A stretch of DNA of 64,000 nt, from the NCBI GenBank assembly GCA_960531495.1, contig OY482852.1, forward strand, positions 27,281,621 through 27,345,620, given 5' to 3'. Made by a program: the position numbers and the translations under genes. Shown here in pieces: positions 35,168 to 64,000 of the stretch (the first letter of the stretch is position 1; the number at the start of each line of letters is the position of its first letter). Source of the stretch: Zeus faber (lineage: Eukaryota > Chordata > Actinopteri > Zeiformes > Zeidae). The notes under the pieces were generated by a model. The model saw nothing but the letters and a program-made list of their open reading frames with translations, was not told where the DNA came from and did not search any database.

Positions 35168-36220
35168 TGTCACAACTGCCCAGCCTGCTCCCCTGTGACC
35201 TGTGTGCTCTGTGTAAGTGTACTTTTCTTTTTTCAGTTTTGATGTGAATGTGATACCCCTTTCCCACTGCACCAAAAACCTGTTAACATCCACTAACATC
35301 TGTCATTAGTGGCAAATGTTACACCCGGGTTTCAATCCCAGGTCAAATAACCCGGCAGTAGTCAGTGGTATTTACCGGCTCTGGCTCCGATCGGCTCTGA
35401 TGGAAAGATGACACGCAAATTTTCGGCCCTTTACCACCGCGATGTGACGCGTGTTGAAGTTCCAGACGTTGGCCCGTACATAGACAGTCATTTCATATCC
35501 GATTTAGAATCCAAAATCAGAAGATGACTCTTTTCCCGCCGCATGCTGGACCATGAAATGTGTTGAGGGTGGGGATCACTCCGTAGAGCGTCTCCACTCC
35601 CCTCTGCCAAAGGACCAGCATCAGGCGCTGCCGGTGCGCGGGTGCGGGCATGGATACTCCATGTTGCTTCTGTTTTTTTTTCCCCAGAAAGAAAGGCATA
35701 CTCCTCTACTGGCAATGGTGAAGGTGTCAATTGCCTATTTTTAGCGTTATCCACATTAAAAAAAAACCCTGGGTATACCCACTAATTGTGGTGTAAAAAC
35801 ATTTTTTGGTGGTTTGTGGTCTGTCCCTCTTTTCTCCCCCTCTCTATCTCTATCCTCCGCTCAGGTCCTCGTTCCACAGGCTGATGATCGTCAGCAATCA
35901 GGCTAACTCCACTCTACCAGCAGCAGCTGCCAGAAATTAGGGACCTGCATATAAGCTCTGTTGTTCCCTTCCTCTGGTGCCAGATTGTCTTTGCCGACCG
36001 ACCACACCTCTAGCGTCCCTGTTCTGACCCCGTGTTTCCTGTCCACGTGTGACCAGTCCCAGCTCTTCCAGTCCACCCTGCTCCTGGTTGTCAGCCCCCA
36101 GCCCATCTGCCTGTTCTTCCAGGATTCACCTGTAACGTTTCCCAGTTTGTAGTAAAAACTCTTGAAACTTCTGCCTCCCGTGTCTGCATTTAGGTTATGT
36201 TGCTGATATACCTCATAACA
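35168..36220 (+). repeat. 3' LTR of the gypsy element, with a likely insertion
   Basis: Begins TGTCACAACTGCC right after a G-rich tract of the sort that precedes gypsy 3' LTRs, and ends cctcataaca. A TATA-like catataagctc lies near 35949. The stretch from about 35250 to 35800 has its own low-complexity and inverted features (ccctttcccactgcacc; accctgggtatacccac) and looks like a separate non-autonomous element inserted in the LTR; its boundaries are uncertain. Confidence 0.75.
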
Positions 36221-36304
36221 CGTACGGTTGGTTTTATACTGTGACAAATGTTCTGAGTGTAAGGCGCTTTGGACAGAAATGTGCTAAATTACATAATGTA
36301 ATGT
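36221..36304 (+). mobile_element. L2-type LINE 3' tail
   Basis: Contains gagtgtaaggcgctttggac followed by aaattacataatgtaatg. This closely resembles the 3' end of fish L2 elements (gtaagtcgctttggataaaa...aaatgtaaatg type). Its position right after the gypsy 3' LTR suggests it is the far end of the LINE that starts at 31992. Confidence 0.7.
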
Positions 36305-38180
36305 GGAAATTACGAGCTGTTTCCACATGCCGACCGGCCGGGGCCACACAGGTTGGTCTAATACTGTAGCATGCCTCTTGTGTGCATGCGCACATAAAAA
36401 GACGGACACAACCTGACTCATTACAAGCGAGTCTATTCAGTGATCCCAATGATCCTGATGCCAATCTCTTTTTGTTTAAAATGTTTTCATGGCTGGGTCA
36501 TTATTCACCCGCCCAAATTGGGAGTTACAAAAAAACCCTGAAGCTTTCCATTTTCATCCTATCAGCAATTTGTTAAGATTTTCTCTTTTTTTTTTTTGTT
36601 TGTGGGGCCCTGAATGACCAAAGCAGGTCTAATGGGCTGCCACAATTTTCAGTATAATCAGCGATTTAGAGGGAGTGAGTAACATCAGAATTTGGCCATA
36701 TAAGCTCATTATATATTGTGTGTGTGTCGTACAGTCTTGGTCATATTGAACAGTAAGATAGTGATTGAAGTGATTGCAAAAAAAAAAAAAAAAGTTTGTA
36801 CAAGCATTTTCAGAAACATTTTCGCTTCTGTCAATCAGTCATGCGACTTCTGTCGATGACATCACCTCTTCCTCTTTTGTTGTGTCAGTTGTCCAGTCAG
36901 CTGGCGGTTGTGTTGGTGATGTAGGTGGTCTAGCTGACTTGGTGCTGCTTGTGTGGGTGGGGGCATGGCATGGAGTGGGGTGGGGGGTATCCCGTGAATG
37001 CCGACTGACCGATTAGGTAATCAGTCACGACTGGAAACGGCAACCTGTAAAAACAACACAGCAGAGCTTCTCGCACAGGCCAGAGGCCGCTTGAAAATAG
37101 GGCCTGTACAGAGATGCAAGCGCACATGCACACACACACACACACACACACACCACGGTTACAAGGGCAGCCCTATTGCAAACTGCCACCAACACCATTG
37201 GATAATATTAACTGTTCAGGCAGGTCATATTTTAAAAATGGACTCTGAGGTCTAACTTGGCTCCTGGACCGATGCCCTCAGGTTATTTCTGGCTCTGCAT
37301 TTACAGGTGTTTGTTCAGCCACAGAGCCTGTGCCAAGGGCTCGATAGGATACCCTCTTTAAGAAGTTCAAATAGACTGATGCCTGCTCCATTGGCTGTTT
37401 GGACCCCGAGAGCATGGGGCCACAGTCTGTAGACGAGTGAGTTTTCTTAATACATGTACCAATTGGAAAGATGCAGCTCCAGTCGTCATCTTCGGGGTTT
37501 TTTTTTTTTTTTTACAGTTTTGTGTCACCCAGGTTCAGGTCCTTGAGGTGGTCTTCTACCTGATGCCAAAATGTGTATTCTTCATTCTAGCCATCTTATT
37601 TGTCTGAGATTTGTAAAATTTAAAAATGGTTTTATATTTCATTATGTTTTTGGGAGTTAGCTTATGTATTTGCCAGCTCATTCTGTTAGTTTTTTTTCTT
37701 GGTCAAACTATAAAATAGATGGTTGGACTAAATTGACTTATTTCTGATTTTTTTTACATTTTCCTTCTGTAAAGAGGAAGAATCGAATCCAATAACTGAC
37801 ATTTTTCCGAATTTTTCACCCACATCCACACCCACCCAGTTCCATATTAGATCCCATGTGTAACTCAATTAGGGCATTAAGAAAAAATGGAAAAGAAATG
37901 TGTGTGTGTGTGTGTGTGTGTGTGTGAGTGTGTATATATATCCCGTAGTGATGCAATTGATAATTTAATTTTGAAGCAACATTCTGTATTTTCTGCAACA
38001 ATTGCTTCCTAAAATTGCTTCCTAATGTTTACCGTCGGCCGATGTTAAAAAGTGCTCTGCGCTTTATCGGTTCCCTCAGCTTCTAGATTTCATCTTCCCC
38101 TCGTACTCTCATCTTCTCCGGTGTCCCTCTTTCCTTCAAGTGTTCCACTAACCCTTATATACATGCACTCTCTGCTTCAG
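36305..38180. other. Non-coding, nothing recognised
   Basis: Short T, A and AC tracts only (36777-36793, 37131-37152, 37498-37514, 37898-37926). No coding frame was recognised. Confidence 0.65.
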
Positions 38181-38288
38181 GTTGCCTGCTGCCTGTCCGG
38201 TGGCCTCCTGCCCACGCCCGTTAGAAGCCATACCAGCTGAGTCAAGAGAAAGCCATCATTGAGAAATAACAGAAAGATAAAGCAAAAC
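38181..38288 (+). other. grb10: grb10 5' UTR portion of the first coding exon
   Basis: A pyrimidine-rich acceptor (ctctctgcttcag) ends at 38180. The following 108 bases contain no ATG before the start codon and several stops, as expected for a leader. Confidence 0.6.
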
Positions 38289-58238
<19,950 letters not shown>

Positions 58239-58725
58239 GTAAGTAAAGCAGCAGCAGTGCGGAGATTAAGCAAATCAAAACCCCACACGGTTTCTCAACA
58301 TACCCGTTGGCTCAAATGTTTCTTTGAATATCTTAATATGTGTTTTTTTTCAAATATTTTGGCTTGGTGTTTATGGTGCTTTTCGCACACGTGTGAGATG
58401 ACAAGGCAAACAAGACTTATGAAATCGATCCCTTAACGGGCGAGATTCTAGGGCAGAAGATCCACGTTAGTGAAGTTTGTCTGATGCTGTTTGCTTTCCT
58501 TGGTCTCGGTTATTCTGGCTGTCATAACTGAGACGCATCTTTCTTTGCGCTCTGTGAACGAAGGGTGCAAAAGCTGGTCAGCGGTCTGTTGGACATTAGC
58601 TTCAGGAATTTTCCATGCTCTACATCTGTCCCATGTTAGTTACTCATCGAAGGCGCGCTGCCTGTGTGATTGCTTGCATGTGATGTTGCAGTACGTGCGT
58701 TTGTGTGGGGCGAATGTACACATAC

Positions 58726-58836
<111 letters not shown>

Positions 58837-61800
58837 TAGTGCATGTGTCAACCTGCATTGGTGTTTGTGTGCGCACGCCCGCTCGCTGTGCACACTTATT
58901 CGAGTGTAGACAAAAGCTGAGAAGAGGAGTTTGTTTATTCCTGGAAACCAAAGTGGCTCCATGGGGCTGTTAATGACCTTCACATGGGGACCGGCCAGCA
59001 CCGGTTACAGTAACATACCAGTTTACAGTAAAACGAGGGCGGACAACCTCATAAATTCACTCCCTGGCTATGATCCCTGGTCTGACAGTTACAGCTCTTA
59101 TGGTACAAGATAATAGGCCACAGTTTCGGTTTAGTCACCGCTACCCAATATGTGAACCTGAATTTACTGTAAATTGAACTGAACTGCTTGCTTGAACCTT
59201 GTTCCATAAATTAGGGCCAATGAATTGCTGAACACCAGAGCATCTGGGAAATGTTCAAAAACATCATCAAAAGAGGATTTGTTTTTGGGCAGCACCGGCA
59301 GCGTTGGGTTGAATTACCATCTGTAACATAAATTAGGGATGAAATGGGTCATCTTTTAAGGATCCTGTTTGAAATCGTATAGGCACTGAGTGGGAAGGTT
59401 GTTTCTTTCCAGGCAGACTGAATTATTAGCTGTGTCATGAATCAAGCGGTAAGTGGATAAATCTTCATATGGTTGTTATGGTAAAAAGGTAAAAAGAGTG
59501 AGAATGCTTTTTTCACCTTTTGTATGTCTTCCACTTATGTAAGTTAAACAGGAAGTAAGTGAAAGGGCAAAAGCAGGGACTCGAGCGAGGCGCACTCATT
59601 TTCTCAAGTACCATTTGAATCTAGCCACAGCTGGCTTCAGATGTATAGATCTTAAAAGTGAGAAAAAAAATATGCCAAGATGACATTACTTCCATGATCT
59701 TGCCTCACACATCACACTCATATACCATCCATCGAGCCAATCCATTATCTGTGGCCGTGCTACCTTTTAACTTTGACAGCAAAGGCAGTTATGGCACCGG
59801 ATCACAGCATTGCTGTTTTCCGGAAGCCGTTTCAGGCCAGGAACTGTAGTAACTCTGGGAATTAACGGAGCGTCCAAGCGCTGGCCTGTGAATTTTCATT
59901 TTCCTCCAGTGAGGTGAGGAACAGGGATTGATGGTGGGGGCTGGAGTAGGACTTAACCAATTCTTTTCTGCTTGTGTCTCTTTTTACTTCCGATTTAAAC
60001 ATCAGACTGGTGTTCCTGTGCGTTTTAGTTAATATATCTTTCTTCTTCTTCTTCTTTTTGGATGATCTTCTATTTTTCTGCATTCTGCAAGTTCATAGGC
60101 ATGAAACATAGAAGTTTAATGCCTTTGTCCTGTGTTAATGAGAGGGAGCCAATTGGCTGTAATAACCGCACGTCTATAAAATCGTACACTTTGGACCCAA
60201 GCCTAACTTGTGTAACCAATCAACCTGATTACAAGTGCTAAATACACTAATTAATTTCTGTAAATGAAAAGGATCAAGACACTCATTCCATTCTTCCTGA
60301 CATGAATTCATTAATAACACAAATAGTTGATTTAATTTATGAACCAGGCGGAGAAAAAAAATCAAGACATTTATCAGTGTGTGAGTGAGAAATGTATTAT
60401 TTAAAATCCCATACTTCCCTTTGAATCCTCCATATGTGAGATACATTCCACTATATGTTGTACTCCTCTGATATATGTTATAGCATCTCTCTGTGTCATA
60501 ACCTTTATCTGTCATGTTAGTTTACAAGCCTTGTATTATTCCCTGTCTTATCTGAACCAAAATAAATGTTAGACTTTAATGAAAATATTAAAAGAATAAA
60601 CTGCTCTAATCTTGCCTGCATGGACCACTTTACAGTGGCAACGAAGAGGCATTATTGAGAAAGAGACATTGAAAAGTGAACTTCTTTTTGCATGTGGGTG
60701 CCTGTGTTTGCACGCATAGTGTGCGTAAGTGCCGTTGCATGGCGTGTCCGCTTCTATGTTTGCTTTCGTTTCGTGCACGTGTGCATGCTTTGGCGTGTTT
60801 GCCTTTGTGAGTTCTGTAAACAATTTACAGCACTGGCACTGTCTTACCATTGTAATGGCAATGGAAAGTATGTCTCATTGTGGTTTCGCTCTTCAGTGGA
60901 AATTCAATTCAGCACCTTTCCACCGAAAATGCCTCCCGCTGAGCTGTCTCATCCCACACATGTGCCTCTGACTTAGGCGCTCCAGCTGCGCAGACACAAG
61001 CAGCGATGCTTACACTGTTCCATGGAAACCGTGCTATGGGCCTGTCCGTCTGCCAATCTGCAAGTACGACTTTAACCCAAAGTGATTTAAAAATCTCACC
61101 GTAATAACACGTGTTTGCTTGTGTCTTAGCAAGACGATGGGATTGTCAGCTATGTCATTAGCATTTTTCCCCTGAGGCTCATCTGTTCGTATATGTACAT
61201 TATGTGAGCTGAAGTTCCTTTTTTGGGGGGGGGGGCTGGCTCCCTTTCTGCCTCTACCACACACGAGACAACACATCCAGCCTTTGTACACCCAATGGAA
61301 GCGTTCGGAGAGAACAGCCTTTCTTTACAATAGGGTTTTTGTTAAAGCTGTAAACGGTAGTACAGCGACAGGTAGTAGCAATTATCATTTTTGGATTTGT
61401 CGTTTGCCTCAAGCCTAGTGTTAAGCTGTCAAATTTTCATATGCAAGTGTCAACCCTCTTACAGTCTCACCCCTCGGCTACACCAGAAGCGGAAAGTGCT
61501 TCAGATACGCTGCCATTTTAATCAACATGGAAGGTCACACCAAGCAGAAGCGCCAGCGTCGTGAAAGCGGCATGCCGCGAGGCTCCTAAACCCCTCGTGT
61601 TTTTTATGTCTTGGTTCTATTTTTCCCGGTGCAAAGCATAAACTGGAGCGTAGATTCCCATAGAGGTTCATTCAAAAGATGTATTTAGTGAAAATCATCC
61701 AGCCTGATGTGCGGTCCTAACATGGATTACTGTTTCACCAGAACAAAATGAACCTCACTTACGTAAAGAAAATATTCCAGCAGGAAAACAAATATCACGC

Positions 61801-62189
61801 CCAGAAATACTCTATTTTTTTAATTCATATCTGTGAGGTCGTTCTGCATTCCCTGTTATATTTCAGTTGTGTTTGCGTTATTTTAATCAGGCACCTGGCC
61901 GGGAAGCTCAAGGGGATCCCAGTGCCCGTCAAGCTGCGTATTAGTCTCTGCATGTAAACAATGAATGCTAATCTCACAAACTAATCCATCAAGGTTCATA
62001 AACAAACAGACTCCAAATGCGATTGAAATGAAAAGCAAAGGGTTGAAAACGGAAGCAAAGATTCACTTTCTCACAATTCACAATTGCGTCTTCAGAATAT
62101 ACTCAAAATCCAACAATTTGTTTTCTTGTGCAGTACTGTGAAATTAAAAGTCATTTTTGATAAGTGAGAAGAGTCACAAAGAGTGTCTT

Positions 62190-62815
62190 TGTTTCCAGAC
62201 AATGTCCAGATTAAGGTCCGGACCTGATTATCCGGATCCTTTCACACATGTAGCAAAAAAACAGATTGTCGGTGTCAGAGGCGTTTACACCACCTGAAAA
62301 TGATGTGTGTGGTTTAGATGAGGGGCAGGGCCTGCGTAGAGCGTGCAGGAGGCAGGACGGGATGCCATGATGCTGCAGAGTTTTACAGCACACCCAAGAT
62401 GGCGGACGACTTAGACTTATCAGCAGCTGGGCTTTTTTTGCGTTGATACTCCATGTATTTGGATGTATCCGCAATATAAACGAGAGAGTGGAAAGTAATA
62501 ATAAAGAAAGCAGAAATGAGTACACAGCAGCTACACTGCACAAAGGTAAATAACTGGCGCATGATAGAGACGTCATCAATACGCGACATGCCCACTTGCT
62601 CGCTCTGAATGATCCGGACGATCACCTGCTCCGTTCACATCTACCACTCATTTGGACATTACCCTGACTTTGTACTAGGGTGCTGGCTGTGTAAAGTCTG
62701 GGTAATGTCCAGTTCAAATGATTCTGACATTTGCGTTCACACATACAGCTCCTCCGGGTAATGTCCGCATAATTTCAGGTTTACAGCGCATGTGTGAAAG
62801 CAGCTTTAGAAAGTC
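62190..62815. mobile_element. Probable non-autonomous DNA element with internal inverted repeats
   Basis: Near the left edge there is atccggatcctttcacacat, and near the right edge gcgcatgtgtgaaagcagct, which share ctttcacacatg in inverted orientation. Inside is an 18-base hairpin arm pair (62654-62671 with 62693-62710, one mismatch), and ggtaatgtcc recurs at 62701 and 62757. There is no protein frame. It looks like a MITE whose family I cannot name. Confidence 0.5.
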
Positions 62816-63254
62816 TAACATTTTGAACGGGCATGCACTAGTGATATAAATAATGATATGATGCTAGCACACTAGTTTCTTTCCTGGTCTGCCTCCGTCC
62901 ACCAGCTTCCCACACCTTCATCTTATCCAGGCTTTCTAAATGTCCAATCCAGCCAGCCAGCCTTTGACTGAGAAGTTTCTCAGGTTTACTTTATTGAATT
63001 TTCCATCCGCCAGGCGGAGGTTTTCCTGCAGATTCCCTTGGCCTGTGGCCCATGCGCAGGAGGCCGGGTGAACTCAGCACAGCCTGTCGACCGGGCCTGT
63101 CGTAGGTCATTGGGAACTCTTTAGACAGAACAGTCCAACGGAAGTAAACAAACTGTGTCCTCTATATCACAAATTCACATAAAACTCAAGTCGCAAGTTC
63201 AGGCGTTAACCCCACCTGCTCCTCCTAAAGAAGGAGCTGAAACTCAAGTGTAGG

Positions 63255-63350
63255 AGATTTTCTAATTGCCAGGAAGTATTGACATTTCACTGCATATATG
63301 TATGACTGTATGTATATGTATGTGACAAATAATCTCTTGAACTTGAACAT
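63255..63350 (+). repeat. Interspersed repeat 3' tail (gtgacaaataatctcttgaa)
   Basis: The pattern ttgacatttcactgcatata followed by gtatgtgacaaataa and cttgaacttgaac matches the tail also seen at about 17925-17962 and, inverted, at 7172. Probably the 3' end of a common fish retroelement. Confidence 0.45.
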
Positions 63351-64000
63351 CTACTCATATCTGGACAGGTTCGGTACAGATATACTGGTCTAGACCAAAG
63401 TTATTTTGTCCACCAGAACGTTCCGATGGATCCTTCTCACAGAGATGTCATGAAAGCGTAAACACAACATCACAACATAAAATTGGCTTTTTCCCATTCA
63501 GGCATCCCAGTACACCAGTAGGGGCAACACGTTGTGTATACTGGTAAACTGTAATACCTGAATGAAACAGTACAGTAATTGATTTCCTCTACAACACCTC
63601 TGTCAAAAGGGTGAACTTGAAGGGAGGATTCATTGACTTCCCTCTTCCACCGATCCACACACAGACCAAAGCTTTGAGAAATCTTGACTTACAAGCGACT
63701 GCTTTGCCCACTCTGCAAAGAGAGAGAGAGAGCACGAGTGAGCGAGCTGGGCAAAATGTATGTAAAGTGTGTTTGAATAAACTCCTATAGGAAGCCACAG
63801 ACTGTGGGGCACTTGGCCAGAATGTCCATTATTTTTTATAGCATGTGTTTTTGACAGTCTGCCCTTGATGGCGCAGCGGGAAGGACTGTTGCATTCTGAC
63901 TTGGACATGGTGTTCTCATAGCTGGTCTCACAGTTCCTAGTTGGGGGTGTAGTGATTTGTGCAGGGGGGTTTGCCAGGATTGTAATGGATTTACTGTACT

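Larger units (their letters stand above)
19927..38180 (+). other. grb10: Probable first grb10 intron or upstream region
   Basis: Contains Tc1, L2, gypsy and hAT-like remnants (listed separately). I see no coding exon. The stretches 21970-25586, 26165-31990 and 36305-38180 are mostly unique-looking sequence with short CT or AC tracts (24782-24800, 26796-26814, 28322-28381, 28620-28687, 37131-37152, 37898-37926). They may hold enhancers, but nothing can be named from sequence alone. Confidence 0.5.

Noticed and set aside
63855..63965. Possible SINE start (tgatggcgcagcgggaagga)
   Set aside because: Resembles a box A but no box B or body could be confirmed before the window end.

Overview
This is nuclear DNA from a vertebrate, almost certainly a teleost fish. 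It has split genes with GT-AG introns and very many long (GT)n/(AC)n, (TA)n and tetranucleotide arrays. It also has a fish-type mobile-element load: Tc1-like and hAT-like DNA elements, L2/CR1-type and R2-like LINE remnants, a chromodomain Ty3/gypsy element and a tRNA-derived SINE. I cannot name the species. All family assignments are by eye, without database searches.

Two protein-coding genes are supported, both on the + strand. (1) About 1-12.5 kb is the 3' part of cobl (cordon-bleu, WH2-domain actin nucleator). Eight exons are visible: 2566-2896, 4633-4736, 4899-5096, 5509-7157, 7324-7557, 7657-7773, 9228-9518 and 10595-10678. They encode roughly 1,000 residues including all three WH2 domains and the stop codon; the N-terminal exons lie upstream of the window. 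The 3' UTR runs to a poly(A) signal at 12521. (2) About 38-64 kb is the 5' part of grb10 (growth factor receptor-bound protein 10 adaptor). Four coding exons are visible: 38289-38339, 47399/47402-47498, 54971-55304 and 58091-58238. They encode the N-terminal region through the conserved proline-rich motif; the RA, PH, BPS and SH2 exons must lie beyond 64 kb. Two of the four exons are too short for an ordinary ORF scan and were found by reading splice sites and comparing with what I remember of human GRB10. The order and orientation cobl then grb10 match the neighbouring human genes COBL and GRB10.

Between the genes (12.5-38 kb) lie a decayed R2-like LINE (14.3-15.7 kb) and a promoter-like CpG-rich block with CCAAT, ETS, NRF1, E-box and CRE motifs (18.3-18.8 kb). 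A GC-box block with a possible 5' UTR donor (19.5-19.93 kb) is the best candidate for the distal grb10 promoter. After it come a dead Tc1 transposon (20.5-21.7 kb), a hAT-like remnant (25.6-26.1 kb), and an L2-type LINE that appears to be interrupted by a gutted Ty3/gypsy element (32.0-36.3 kb). The first large grb10 intron holds a SINE, a cluster of DNA-element debris (40.85-43.9 kb), a dense set of GT/AC arrays, and a CpG-rich block at about 45.9-46.3 kb that may be an alternative first exon.

I found no evidence for a wholly new biological system. The most useful second looks are: the candidate alternative grb10 first exon; facing GT/AC arrays that could form long intronic RNA hairpins; the repeated intron position at the end of each cobl WH2 domain; a GC-AG intron in cobl; and a tandem NAGNAG acceptor in grb10.
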